DNA of 64,000 nt from Notospermus geniculatus (Eukaryota; Nemertea; Pilidiophora; Heteronemertea; Lineidae): positions 213,760 to 277,759 of the forward strand of contig NMRB01000469.1 in NCBI GenBank assembly GCA_002633025.1, in the 5' to 3' direction. Shown in pieces: positions 43,633-55,125 of this stretch. The stretch's first letter is position 1; the number at the start of each line of letters is the position of its first letter. The notes beneath the pieces are model-generated. The model was not told where the DNA came from, ran no database searches, and worked only from the letters and a program-made list of their open reading frames with translations. Both the position numbers and the translations under genes were made by a program.

Positions 43633-43873
43633 GACAAATCCCAAATTGACATCAACGAGAAAGATCTGTGCACTTCTGCCAAAATCGCAAACAGAACCTC
43701 GGTCTGAAACCGAATGACGTGACGCAGAGAACCCCATGACAGTGACTTCGACGACGTTGCGTCAGAGTCGACCATTGCTGAATCATGGGTTGCGTCATGT
43801 CAGCTGGTTTCAGGTCGAGGTTGTGTTTGCGATTTCCGCGGAAGTGCGCATATCTGGGAATTTGGGATTTGTC
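43633..43873. mobile_element. MITE of the CAGATCTG/CACTTC family
   Basis: GACAAATCCCAAATTGAC at the left and its inverse at the right. Internal blocks GAAAGATCTGTGCACTTCTG and CTGAAACC are shared with 37954-38157. The right TA is present; the left is TG. Confidence 0.7.
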
Positions 43874-44836
43874 TATTGGGTGTCTGCTAATTAGTAATAG
43901 ATGCAAGGCAGACATGTATTGTAGGCCAGTGCATAGCAAGTGCAGTGTACATGCATTTGTGGAGATGCACTATGCACTCAGACAGTATTGTATCAAGATA
44001 CCGGTACATTGAATTTTAGACTGAATTGAAGTATTATACTTTGAGAATCACCACAAGCAAAAAAGACCATAGATTTGAGCGTCATCGGCTTCTGACCGGG
44101 GGGGTCTCAATGTAGAACCCTTGCTGCCTCTATTGGGGCATACGGTAATCATGTGGAAAAAATGCAGCATGCTTTGCACATGTAGAACTCGCCAGCAATG
44201 TTAAGATTTAATTTGAGAAATTGTTGTTATTTTATCTGAAATATGTCTATCTAATGCCCAAAGTATGTGAAAATAAGGTGTAAATACATGTAGTTAGATA
44301 TAAATGAGAAGATACTTATAGAGTGATATACTCTGGAGTAATATAAACATGTAAATAAGTTTTCAAGAATCTCACTCGTATCCTGATGGATATGAAAATG
44401 TTAGTGCTCAGGTTTTTTGTACGCTTTGTGCTGTTGGAAGTATTGCATGCTTGTGGTGATTTGACACATGTCAAACTTCTGAAGGTTGTCTGATATGACG
44501 TATCCATAGAAAAGTAACATCTGCTATGACAGTGCAGGTTTTCTACGGGCTCTCTGGTTTCCTCCTACTGTACGTTAGTTCGCTCAGTGTTGTCTATAGA
44601 GCTCATAAATCCGTATTTGGTGCTTGGCTCCCAATTCAACACCCTAAAAATCTGCAGTAACTGTTACTTTCTATTGACTGTGTATGGTTTACGAGATGAA
44701 TCATTTAGTTTTGCAAAGGTCTTGGAATGTACCATAGGCATAGACACTCTATTTGCTTCCAGTGTATCATGAACTCAACACCACCATTGATTCAAGCTTC
44801 TTTGAATGGTTCAGACTTGGTGTTTACTCATCTTTC

Positions 44837-44967
44837 TGGGCCGACCGAATCGAAACTCCGATAGCACTAACAGTGCCTAACAGAGAGGTATGCAATGCCT
44901 TTTACCATTACAGAGTTTCTCTGTTAGGCCCTGTTAGTGCTATCGGAGCTTCGATTCGGTCGGCCCT
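44837..44967. mobile_element. Foldback with GGGCCGACCGAATCGAA arms
   Basis: Arms of about 55 bases pair almost perfectly around a GGTATGCAATGCC centre. The stretch from 43874 to 44836 before it shows no gene. Confidence 0.85.
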
Positions 44968-45340
44968 GGTGTGAAAGCCAACTCCAAAATCACCTGTTGT
45001 CAGACGGAGATAGTATGACATTTGATCAACCACCAACGTTGAAGTGACAGACTTTTAACGGTGTTGGGGCTCAGTTTTCAATTTGACGTCATTTTTCGCA
45101 CATTATACTTATTTACAATACTGGAACAGTCTATAGGTGCCTTACCGAAGTTATGTTTCTTTTGGGGCCAATGTATTCCATAGCTTACATCCTTAATGTC
45201 ATTATTTCACATGGTTTATCACTTTTGTGACCAACACATCATCTTGTATCCCCATCCTCGGCAGGGCTCTCAAAAGTAGCGGGTCATCTGCTGTCCAAGC
45301 TTTTGTACCATCCTGTTTCGTTCATGACCTAAGGCCACAC

Positions 45341-45475
45341 TTTTTAGCTCACTGGGGTGAGCTATTACAATGGTGATGCGTCCGTCGTCGTCGTCGTTGT
45401 CCGTTAGCAGGGCACGTTTCGTAACCGCTGGAGCTATTGATCTGAAACTTGGTACATATATACCCCTAGGTCAGA
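45341..45475 (+). repeat. AGCTCACC repeat, 5' fragment
   Basis: TTTTTAGCTCACTGGGGTGA followed by GTCGTCGTCG and GTTAGCAGGGCACGTTTCG matches the first 130 bases of the copy at 33767. The remainder is absent. Confidence 0.85.
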
Positions 45476-45862
45476 CATCCTGAAGAAATCAGGTCCTCTT
45501 AGCTTAGCTCCCTAAACCCGCACGCACGAGGCCCTGAACAAACCAGCAGCATTTCGTGAAGTACTGCCGCCGAGAAAACATGCGGCCAATCAGCGCGCTG
45601 CAATCAAAGTAAGCCCCGCCTCCTACAAAGGTTTACGCTAATGACTTTTCCTACAGCTGTCTGTTGCTTTTGAAGCGAGCGAAAACTCGCGCTTTGGCTG
45701 TAAAATGCTGCACTTTTTCATCATTTGGGGTTGACTAAGATGACATTTTGGGTGAATAATGTAATATGCTATACAGATGATCTGTTATTCGCTTCAGAAT
45801 GCAGCGTATTACGTTGAATGGGAGATGTTTACTCGTCCAAAGCCGTAGGTCAAATGAATCAC

Positions 45863-46649
45863 NGAAAGGCCTTTCATCATTGGAAGTTTCAGCGAGGTTT
45901 GAGTAGGTGAAGTAACTCATTCAGTCATCATTCAAAGCTCCCTCCTGATATACATGTGTTGCTACACATGTATATCAATCATGACCCCAATGAGGAAACC
46001 AGGTGAGGGGTGGAATTGGATAGGGACTGGGACATGGAACTGTGTTAAAAACAATACAGATCCATGTGTATCTGTTGATACTCCCAATGCTTCTACCAAG
46101 CAGGTCCTAGCACAAGTTGCTTATAGCCGCGGAGTGCACAAAGTGCATGGCGTTGGTAGCGGCGAGATGTTGGCTCCAAACACTTCTCATTCCTTCTGGG
46201 TTTAGGGCGGACTCACGGATAAGTTTAATGGGATAACCCCATGACAATGTTCCAGTGCCTTAGACAAACTGCAGAAGAAATACTTCCTCACATTTGACAT
46301 GCAAAAAAGTTGGTCCTAATCAAGAGCCATTAGTTGCTCCACCGTGGTCGAATTTTTGGCGTGATTCTTTCTATTGCCTATTTCTTGTGCTATTAGTTAT
46401 TAAAGTATACTTGTTGTTAGAGGGCAGAGAAAGGGAAAAATCCCCCTCCTCTCCCACGCTCTTCCTCTCTGATTTTCAAGTTTTTATATGCCCGCCTCCA
46501 ATAGGAGGTGTAGCATATTGGTCATTGGTATTGTGTGGCGTCTGTCAGTCAGTCTCTCAAGGTGGCATGTTTTGCAACTGAGGTCAGGTCATCATTATTC
46601 TCGTACATTTACACCCAGGTGAGCACATGGTCCCTGGACCATTTCATTA
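45863..46649 (+). repeat. 0.8-kb repeat, copy A of an inverted pair
   Basis: Runs from AAAGGCCTTTCATCATTGG to GGTCCCTGGACCATTTCATT and is matched in reverse by 52731-53542 with few differences by eye. It includes GGACTCACGGATAAG and a short open frame (MTCKKVGPNQEPLVAPPW) kept in both copies. The 3' terminal phrase GAGCACATGGTCC-TGGACCATTTCAT is shared with the AGCTCACC repeat. Confidence 0.85.
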
Positions 46650-46704
46650 GGCATATATATACTACTTTTCAGTCATCGAAGAATGAAATATTGTGTGAAA
46701 CAAA

Positions 46705-46895
46705 CATTTTGGCAGCTGACGTGACGCAATCCATGATTCAGCAATGGTTGACTCTGACGCAATGTTGTTGGAGTCACTGTCATGTAGTTCTTGGCATCAC
46801 ATCATTCAGTTTCAGACCGAGGTTGTGTTTGCGATTTCGGCGAAAGTGCGCAGATCTTTCTCGTTTACGTCAATTTGGGATTTGTCTATTGTGAA
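46705..46895. repeat. Half copy of the CAGATCTG/CACTTC MITE
   Basis: Starts inside the element (GGCAGCTGACGTGACGCA) and keeps the right end to GGGATTTGTCTATTG. The left end is missing. Confidence 0.7.
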
Positions 46896-46899
46896 GTCT

Positions 46900-47361
46900 G
46901 AGTGATTTTCTTTCTTTCTTCATCTCCTGGTGCAACTAAAGTCTGATTTTGTTGCGGAGGGTCACAAATGTACCCTCCTACTTTAGCAAGAAATAACTCC
47001 ATACTCCAAAAACTTTTGAGGCCCCTGCCTGAGTGATGTAATCAATTTCCATTTCGATAATCTGTGACTTCATCCTGTCTTAAAACAGAACCTCTCAGTA
47101 TTGGCTCATTCTGGCAAGCTTAATTTCTAAGAGGATACCTATTTGATAACATGTGAAGGAATCAGTGCATTCTCTGGGTCAGTTTGTGCCCCGAATGGAT
47201 CAACAGTAAATACTTACTTCAAAGCCTTCATCCAGTTGGCATCATTTTAACTCCAACTGGAGAATGTCCTGTGCACCGCATGTGTATTTCACTTGGTTTT
47301 TGCCGTAGCAGTGATTCTAAGCTACATGTTAACCTTTTCATGCCCGGATGAATTTGAAAAG
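46900..47361. other. Intergenic stretch, no gene seen
   Basis: Ordinary AT-rich sequence with no recognised repeat borders or ORF. Confidence 0.4.
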
Positions 47362-47632
47362 TGTAAAGTCCAAGTCAACCTTCATTCAACATGGGCAAAG
47401 TGCCAGACCTGTGAAACAGATACCATATGCAACCACAATGATTAGGCCACAAACCACAGTATTTACCAGATGACTGAGCACAACCTTGGGTTTACAAAAG
47501 GCTCATGGAAAGTGAACCAAGTTACCCAACATCATTAGGTAACTGCGACATGGATTATTTACCACTGACTTGTGTAGGTTTTCAAACTTGTTATTTTGCC
47601 CATGTTGAATGAAGGTTGACTTGGACTTTACA
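47362..47632. mobile_element. MITE with perfect 38-bp TIRs
   Basis: TGTAAAGTCCAAGTCAACCT at 47362 begins an arm that is exactly inverted at 47595-47632. 271 bp in total, no coding capacity. Confidence 0.9.
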
Positions 47633-48147
47633 TTGTGTCACATGAATTTCTCATTGTTTACAAACAACTTGCCTTGTTCCCCAAAATTGCAACCAAAACT
47701 GGGGCCAAGGCGCTCATTCTGGAGACAACTAAACAGGCCACAACCTCATATCAGTAATAGGCCAGAGCCAAAGATGCAAGTGGTGAGGAAAAAGTCAAAT
47801 TCTGCCTATGTTTTTGTCAGGTTGCGAATCTTTAGATGTCCACATCTCGAAAACCGTTGTAGGGATGTCAGTCATCCTTCTCAACAAGACTTCATCAGCA
47901 ATCATCCTCCCACAGCAGGAGTTTTTACCTCACTCCTCTTCAACCACTCAAAGTTAGTATGCGAGTGTATGAAGTGGAGCGAGACCAAAGCCCCGCTCTG
48001 GGAGGATATCAGCATTGGAAACACATTTTGTAGCTTAGGGAACGACCCTAACAGCAGATCTGAGTTGATATGGGTTATTTGTGATTGAAATCATACACCC
48101 TACTAGTGATTTGTTTAACAAATGGTGCAATAGGTTTTAACTAGTTA

Positions 48148-49046
48148 GGCCAGACTTTTTTTATAAGTTGGTTCGCGGATTTTTTTCACCACCCCTTTGC
48201 AGCGGAGGGCGGAAAAAAAATAAAAATATAACTTTTTTTCCTAGTTCTCGAAGTTTTGTCTGTATTACGTTCATGGCGGAGGATGAAAAAAACATAAAAA
48301 TTTATTTGAAAATAAAAATTGAAATTCCTTACATTAAGAATATATCAAGGTGTAGAACTATTTATTCTCATCTCAACTTTTCAATGGATTACAAAATCCT
48401 ATTCAACAGGAACTGATCCCAAGTTTCAACTCAAATCCAAATGAACATGACTTGCAATGTGTAAACACCCCATGCACATGGTGTGCCAAATATAGTTGCC
48501 AATGATGTCATGGGAATCCCATTGTGGTATCCCCTCACCCATTGGATGATGCAGCACTAAATAGGTCATGTCACTGCATCTTGGCGAGTAGCCAACACAC
48601 GTGGAGTTCCAGGAATTGAGTCACCATGGTCACTGGTCTCTTTTGGCTTCCCGCCAAAACATCGTCAGGCGGCTCAAGTGGATGGATAGCTCCGTCGGAA
48701 CTGTAACTATAGGCCTAGTTTGCTAAGAAGATTCGATAATGATGAGATGGCAAGACAAAGTTATGCATTTTGTGACTGAAGTTTATTTACTAAAGGTAAA
48801 ATTTTCATTACAATAGAGCACAGGGACTACTGGCGCTGAAATCAGCCAACGATCCACCGCCAGGATCTTTACAGGATCGGCGGGCGGGATAAAAATAAAA
48901 ATAAAATTTTAATTTTTTTTTCATTTTGGCATATTTCGGGGCGGCGGCCCTGAGAACTGTGAAAAAAAGTGATTTTATTTTTTTCTTGTTCCCAGCCTTT
49001 TCCCAGGCGGCGGATCCGCGAACCAACTTATAAAAAAAGTCTGGCC
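48148..49046. mobile_element. PIF/Harbinger-like element, 899 bp, TTA target
   Basis: GGCCAGACTTTTTTTATAAG and its inverse pair over about 33 bases, flanked by TTA at 48145-48147 and 49047-49049. Both ends continue into AAAATAAAAA-type runs beside GGCGG words. The centre holds no transposase frame. Same family as 55362-56042. Confidence 0.85.
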
Positions 49047-49345
49047 TTATCACCCCTTGGGGATCAAGAATGGACTCGCCCAGTAGAAAGAAGACAACCA
49101 GTTGTGGTTTGGTAATCTTTGGTGAATTGATATACTTGTAGATGTAATGGTTAGGATGTAGGAACAATTGAAACTATAGTTAGTCATTTCAGCAATACTG
49201 CAGCATAATAATAGTGTGTCTAAAGCAACATCAGGTATCTTTATGAAGCTTCCAAAGGATTTGCTCTGTCACAATTTGACTGGTCAATCTTTCGAAAGCC
49301 CAGTCCCGTTTATGATCAGCCAGTTTGAGCTCAAGCTCTCTGATA

Positions 49346-49698
49346 AAAGCGAATGGCTCGTGGGGTTTGTTTTGGTTTTTGGTGGTACCTCCCATAGAGA
49401 GTGAACCCAGCCTCCAGGCAAAGCCATGCTCCAGTCATAGGCAAAACATGTGCAAATATGCGAACGTGCACCTGGGGACGAGGTTCCATTAAAAATTTGT
49501 TAAAATGGGTTAATGACAGTTTCAAATTAAGTCAGTCAAAATGTATATTTTGTACTATTCACATTGATTTCGAAGCAGTAGATTTTGCAGAATACGCCTC
49601 CAAAGTTCGGCTGTCTAATGCATTTCACATTAAACGGCGCTTGATTTGAGGACATGTCAACAAACAACTGTCTACAAACCCCGCAAGCCATTCGCTTT
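49346..49698. mobile_element. MITE, relative of 19087-19473
   Basis: AAAGCGAATGGCTCGTGGGG at the left, inverse at the right. Shares the GGCTTTGCCTGGAGGCTGG block (on the opposite strand) and AAAATTTGTTAAAATGG with the first copy. Confidence 0.75.
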
Positions 49699-49799
49699 AA
49701 GACTCTCTAGTCTTCAATACAGCTGGTGCATGCAAACTACAAACGTCTGTATACCTTACACGTCACCTGTAGAATTCTTGATGCTTTAGACAGTCCTAG

Positions 49800-49985
49800 A
49801 AAGTGTAAACGCTCTGCTACACTTGAGTTTTCTTGAGCGAGTTGGCTCTCTATGGGCAATTCACTTGTTGGTTTTCTATGGCTTATGCATTGACCAATGA
49901 TACAGATGACTGCCCGTAGATTTCTCGCATTGAGTTACCCATAGAGAGCCATCTCATGAGATAAAACTCTCATGTGGAGCAGCAC
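49800..49985. repeat. GAGTTTTCTTGAGCGAG repeat, second copy
   Basis: Inverted halves meet near 49890, with GGCTCTCTATGGGCAAT repeated in inverse as ACCCATAGAGAGCC. Related to 32196-32395 and to a partial copy at 50256-50400. Confidence 0.65.
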
Positions 49986-50579
49986 CGTAACTTATTGATC
50001 ATATCTTGCCGATGTATGAATGTGCCATGTTTTGAGTACTGCTGTAGGCCTAGTGTATCAGTGGTAAGCATCGAAATTTGCTACTGGGATCTTCCAGAGT
50101 TTCAGTATTTAATACTGATGGTTTTTGTTCTGTGATTTTAGCAGTGAGAAAGAATGTACATGTACATGTAGTTGATAGAAATCTTTTCTTACGAAAATGA
50201 GTATGGTTTGGTCCCCCTGACCTACACACAGCCCATTTAATTCTCCTTAAGGTGCCCCTCCATGTGCAAGTTTTCTCGCATTGTGTTGGCTTTCAATGGG
50301 TAACTCACCATTGTTGGTTTCATTCACCTTGACCAATGATTGCCCGTCTAGTTTGTGGCACATTTGCCCATCGCCGACTTGTGTTAGGATACTCTTACAT
50401 GTAGAAGTTCCATTTTATTGGGAGATTTCTTGGCCAGAAAAACTAGGTTATTCTGGAGGAAAACATGGTTTTTGTCCAGGAAGAGCTTCTGTTATAATGC
50501 AGGTTATTTCAGAAAAAAACTTTGTTTTTATCGAGAAAAACTCTGTTTTTGTCAGACAAAGTAGGTTTTTGGAATNAGT

Positions 50580-50874
50580 AAGAAAATACAAATGTTCAAA
50601 CGGTTCCGCATGAGCGCACGCGAATAACCCCAACTAGTGAAAAAATGACATTTTTTAAGACCTTTCCGCTTGAGCGCACGCGAATAACCCCCAACTCCAA
50701 AAATAACACTTTTTACACATCAGTGTTATTCGCGTGCGCTCATGCGGAACCGTTTAAAAAAAGTAAGAAAATACAAATGTTAAAACGGTTCCGCATGAGC
50801 GCACGCGAATAACCCCAACTCGTGAAAAAATGACATTTTTAAGACCTTTCCGCTTGAGCGCACGCGAATAACCC
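50580..50874. repeat. Array of GAGCGCACGCGAATAACCC motifs, four direct and one inverted
   Basis: Cores at about 50606-50630, 50666-50690, 50725-50752 (inverted), 50791-50815 and 50850-50874. Direct neighbours are spaced 59-60 bases. A 110-bp double unit occurs twice, with the inverted core between. Flanks are AT-rich, so the GC-rich cores stand out. Confidence 0.9.
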
Positions 50875-51160
50875 TGATCCTTGGGTTTTTCTTGGTGTAA
50901 TCTCCTTGCTGTATAATAGACCTTGTCTGGAGCCTGGCACCAGCCCAGGTGCTTATATCTTCTGTTCGGTATTGCTTTTGGTTGCCTGGTATCTTTATGA
51001 CTTCATGTATTTTGTGAGATTATCTCAGATAGATATATTTATTATGGGGTTTTGGAAAAATTATGAAAAGTAAGAATAAATAGAGATATTTTTATATCAA
51101 ATGAAGAACTGGTTTGCGTTTTGTTATTCCTGTATTGAGCAACTGAAGACAGGACTATTA

Positions 51161-51321
51161 AGGGCACCGCACACGAGCGACAAAATCTGGGCGACCGCCT
51201 ACGAGACTGGTGGCGCGACTAGACATCAGCCAATCAGAAGCGCCAAATCTTGTCGCTTTGGCGGTCGGAAGCCAAGTCGGCCGGCAAATCGGTCAAAATT
51301 GTCGCTCGTGTGCGGTGCCCT
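51161..51321. mobile_element. PIF/Harbinger-like MITE, TTA target, 161 bp
   Basis: AGGGCACCGCACACGAGCGA at the left, exact inverse at the right, TTA on both sides. The interior is rich in GGC/GCC and includes the CCAATCAGAAGCG phrase. Confidence 0.85.
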
Positions 51322-51339
51322 TTAATTAAGTCCAAAGAA

Positions 51340-51670
51340 GTCACTGCACTTCGTCATATTACGGTAGATGCCATGGAACCAGTCTCCAGTGTAAGCTACC
51401 AGTCTACAGGTGCTATCGTTCGTGCTTATTTTTACATATAAACATAGACAATATATAATAATAACAACAGTAATAACAATATTAATCAACAGTGCACTGC
51501 ATCATCTTAGATGTCATAGAACAAGTATCTAGTGTTTACTACCAGTGTACAAGGCCTTCAAGTACGGCCATCAGCACACTGCATCATCTTAGATCTCACA
51601 GAACCAGTCTCCAGTACAGGCTACAGGTCTAAAGGAGCAAGCATTTTTACCCACTTTCACATATAAACAG
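51340..51670. repeat. Three diverged tandem units (CACTGCATCATCTTAGAT)
   Basis: Each unit has a CACTGCA-C-TC-T-TTA-G block, then GAACCAGTCTCCAGT and CTACAGGT; two also carry TTTACATATAAACA-AGACAA. Period about 120 bases, clearly diverged. Confidence 0.7.
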
Positions 51671-51899
51671 AGACAACAGACATTATATCAACAAAGATAA
51701 ACAAATGGTACAAGAATAATTGCTCTTGACCTTCAAAAAACTGAATGTAAATGTGACCTGGTCTGGGAAAACTAGGCACATTCTCCTAGGAGGAAATGGT
51801 TAATGGTTACAATACAAAGACTGAAATCAATGTGGCTGTTACAGTAACAAAGAGAGGCTATTTGTCAGCAATAAGTTGACCTAACAGAGCTGTATCATT

Positions 51900-51980
51900 C
51901 ACTTCTGGGATCTCTACCAGAAAGTGCCTGAGGAAGACCCTGGTTGGGTTGAAAATTTGCAAAATTCGGAGACGCCTTTA
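51900..51980. repeat. Single-arm copy of the head-to-head element
   Basis: CTTCTGGGATCTCTACCAG, AAGTGCCTGAGGAAGACCC and AAAATTCGGAGACG reproduce, in inverse, the left arm of 32630-32785 only. It shows that the arm can exist without its mirror. Confidence 0.75.
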
Positions 51981-52122
51981 TGTAAAACCTCATGAAGGAG
52001 AGCTTAAAACAACAACTTAAATCTAGCAAAAGAAGGTGCATGTCGCAACCAAGGAAAGGGTTAACGGTGTGAATGTTCATATCTGCAGGTTGACAACAGT
52101 AGTAGTGGATAGCAGTGATAAT

Positions 52123-52239
52123 AGGGAGGTTTCGCAAGCGCCCGGTTAGGCCATACGACGACGTTTATCTATTGTGTGGGTATACCCAAACAATAGATAA
52201 ACGTCGTCGTATGGCCTAACCGGGCGCTTGCGAAACCTT
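52123..52239. mobile_element. Near-perfect 49-bp-arm palindrome
   Basis: AGGTTTCGCAAGCGCCCGG begins an arm of 49 bases that is repeated exactly in inverse around a TGGGTATACCCA-type centre. The outer AGGGAGG is like 21834-21948. Confidence 0.9.
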
Positions 52240-52399
52240 GCTAACAGTTGAGTAAACTGATGATCGATCATCGGTGACAAGCGCCTGCTTTTGCTAGATC
52301 GGGTCACATTTGTGAGGGACACGCAGATGATGTCCTCATCAGGAAGTGAGAAGTTGTTCTTACTGGAGGTAGTACTGGGGTATGTTACTTTCTATAACT

Positions 52400-52720
52400 A
52401 AGTAATGGGGAACCCGCACACAACGTCACGACCTGGCACTGCGGGCGGTTGTACCGAGGTCTCTTTTTTTCTAACGTTATTTCCATTATTTCTGGCGTGC
52501 AAATAAATCATTTGTGTTGGTCGCCCAACAGTAAAACTTACATCATCGTGAAGCAGATGATATTTTTTTTAAAATTTCATTTCGTTTTTTTCTTAAAATG
52601 AAGAGATACGGTGGTGATAAAAACGAATACAATATGGCACGATGTTTAAAGGAGCAGGGTATTGGATTTCAAATACGTTATTTGACTGCCGATGTAGAGG
52701 GAGCCACCTAGCGGCAGTAA
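52400..52720. repeat. Fragment of the GCTGCGAGCG MITE, inverted
   Basis: TAACGTTATTTCCATT, TTTGTGTTGGTCGCCC and AGTAAAACTTACATCAT correspond in inverse to the 7471-7836 element. It runs into the shared AAAGGAGCAGGGTATT block and then into repeat copy B. Confidence 0.65.
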
Positions 52721-52730
52721 GACGAACTAC

Positions 52731-53542
52731 AATGAAATGGTCCAGGGACCATGTGCTCACCTGGGTGTAAATGTACCAGAATAATGATGACCTGACCTCA
52801 TAGTTGCAAAACATGCCACCTTGAGAGACTGACTGACAGACGCCACACAATACCAATGACCAATATGCTACGCCTCCTAATGGAGGCAGGCAATATACAC
52901 CTCCTATTGGAGGCGGGCATATAAAAACTTGAAAATCAGAGAGGAAGAGCGTGGGAGAGGAGGGGGATTTTTCCCTTTCTCTGCCCTCTAACAAGTATAC
53001 TTTAATAACTAATAGCACAAGAAATATGCAATAGAAAGAATCACGCCAAAAATTCGACCACGGTGGAGCAACTAATGGCTCTTGATTAGGACCAACTTTT
53101 TTGCATGTCAAATGTGAGGAAGTATTTCTTCTGCAGTTCGTCTAAGGCACTAGAACATTGTCATGGGGTTATCCCATTAAACTTATCCGTGAGTCCGCCC
53201 TAAACCCAGAAGGCATGAGAAGTGTTTGGAGCCAACATCTCGACGCTACCAACGCCATGCACTTTGTGCACTCCGCGGCTATAAGCAACTTATGCTAGGA
53301 CCTGCTTGGTAGAAGCATTGGGAGTATCAACAGATACACATGGATCTGTACTGTTTTTAACACAGTTCCATGTCCCAGTCCCTATCCAATTCCACCCCTC
53401 ACCTGGTTTCCTCATTGGGGTCATGATTGATATCCATGTGTAGCAACACATGTATATCAGGAGGGAGCTTTGAATGATGACTGAATGAGTTACTTCACCT
53501 ACTCAAACCTCGCTGAAACTTCCAATGATGAAAGGCCTTTCT
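52731..53542 (-). repeat. 0.8-kb repeat, copy B (inverse of 45863-46649)
   Basis: Matches copy A in reverse over its length, but has a small extra segment (AATATACACCTCCTATTGGAGG) that doubles a local motif near 52890. The minus-strand frame MTCKKVGPNQ... is the same as in copy A and ends elsewhere, which argues against a conserved protein. Confidence 0.85.
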
Positions 53543-53942
53543 ATTATATTTTCACTGCACCCCCAAAAGGAGTTACATTTATAATATTGAAATATAATCG
53601 AAAGACCTGAACTCATCATTGCAAGCTTCCTCCTATATCAAGCCGATTTCACCAGGCTGCCTACCGTCTTAGGTATCCACTCTACGGCCCGAAGGAAGTT
53701 TCTGACAATGCCCAAGCCTCTCCACAGACTAACTAACGCACCTGTAGCCAGGGAGAAGAAATCTCCCCACCTTTGAACATTTTTTGCTTTCTCTCTGGAT
53801 TAATGCTCAATCTCACTTTGCACTTGGCTGAGTTGAGCTCTGTCGTTTATCCAATGTTGGATTGCTTTTACAATAGGCTTCCTCTCTGTTTTCAGAACAC
53901 CACCAATATCAGAGGGGCTTGAGGCATGCATTGCAGGCCTTC

Positions 53943-54598
53943 CTGAGTTACAGCACTTTGATGATTTTTGGGTTACGCCACCTGGTGGTCATGTTTGAAG
54001 TCAAATCATACCAAAATTTAACATGCATGTAAAGGTCATCTAGATGGAGGCACATATCAAATTTGAGCATTCTGCGTCAAGCCGTTCCCGAGTAATAGCA
54101 CTTACGTGATTTTCAGGTTACGCCACTTGGCGGCCATATTGGATGTCTGATCGGGCCAAAACTCGGTATTTTTTAAGGTACCCCTCCAATGTATGTTTAT
54201 GCAAGATATGAAGTTGCTCGGTGAAATAATGACAAACTGTGGCAGGTTCGTCACTTTTGTTGAACTTTGACCTCTGTGACCTTGAAAAGTAGGTCAAATC
54301 AAAAACCCGTTATATATGTTATGTATCCTTATTAGCTACACCTATGATAAAAATTTGGAGATGATCTAGTTATTAGTTTAGGAGTTATTGCACTTTTTGT
54401 GTTTTTCGTTTCCGCCACCTGGTGGCCAAACTGAGAGTCGAATAGGACCGAAACCTGGTGTCGTGGGTCATCTGACCTAGGGGTATATATGTACCAAGCT
54501 TCAGATCAATAGCTCCAGCGGTTACGAAACGTGCCCTGCTAACGGACGACGACGGACGCTGCACCATCGTAATAGCTCACCCCAGTGAGCTAAAAATG
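53943..54598 (-). repeat. AGCTCACC repeat, 3'-truncated copy on the minus strand
   Basis: Ends with AGCTCACCCCAGTGAGCTAAAA, the inverse of the opening palindrome at 33767, and contains two of the internal ~150-bp units. 53550-53942 before it shows no gene. Confidence 0.8.
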
Positions 54599-54867
54599 CA
54601 TTACAAAATGTATGCAGTAAATTGGGTCATTCGCCGAAACGTAGTTAGTCCCTCAGGTTGGAGAGTGGCGTAGTGGCACCGGCTGTCGAGAAAAAGTGGC
54701 AATACCGTGCTCCTTTAAATATGTGAACAATGAGATCATTAGTTGCAATGTTTGACGGTTCAGCCACCCACACATCTCTCATCAGAAAACACCAGTAATC
54801 AGGAATCACTGCTAAGAACACTCAGATCAGAATCTGTGGAACTCCACCATACTGAAATGAAAGTACT

Positions 54868-55008
54868 GGGGCCATATTCACAAAACCTTTGCAACTTTGC
54901 GTGCACGCAAATCTATTGTTTGGCTGCACATGCCCTATTGTTCACCGACTCCCTTACAATAGATTTGCACGCATGCAAAGTTGCAAAGGCTTCATGAATA
55001 TGGCCCCC
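54868..55008. mobile_element. GGGGCCATATTCA foldback
   Basis: Arms carrying TTTGCAACTTTGCGTGCACG and CAAATCTATTGT pair across a 40-base centre. Same outer motif as 2512, 37269 and 59063, with a different inner arm. Confidence 0.85.
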
Positions 55009-55125
55009 GGTTTGTTTGTAAACATAGTTGACAAATACAATGGCTGACTGACTGTTCAAGAACCTGGTAATCAAAATAAATAAACAATTCCACAATACAA
55101 AAGAGACAGTATGAGTAGGCCTATA

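Noticed and set aside
47609-48088. 159-codon open frame on the plus strand
   Set aside because: It begins inside the right TIR of the 47362-47632 MITE. The remainder shows no domain, signal or splice sites that I recognise.
52593-53111. 172-codon minus-strand frame, partly shared with 46294-46581
   Set aside because: It lies in the 0.8-kb repeat pair; the copies differ in reading frame after the extra segment, which argues against a conserved protein.
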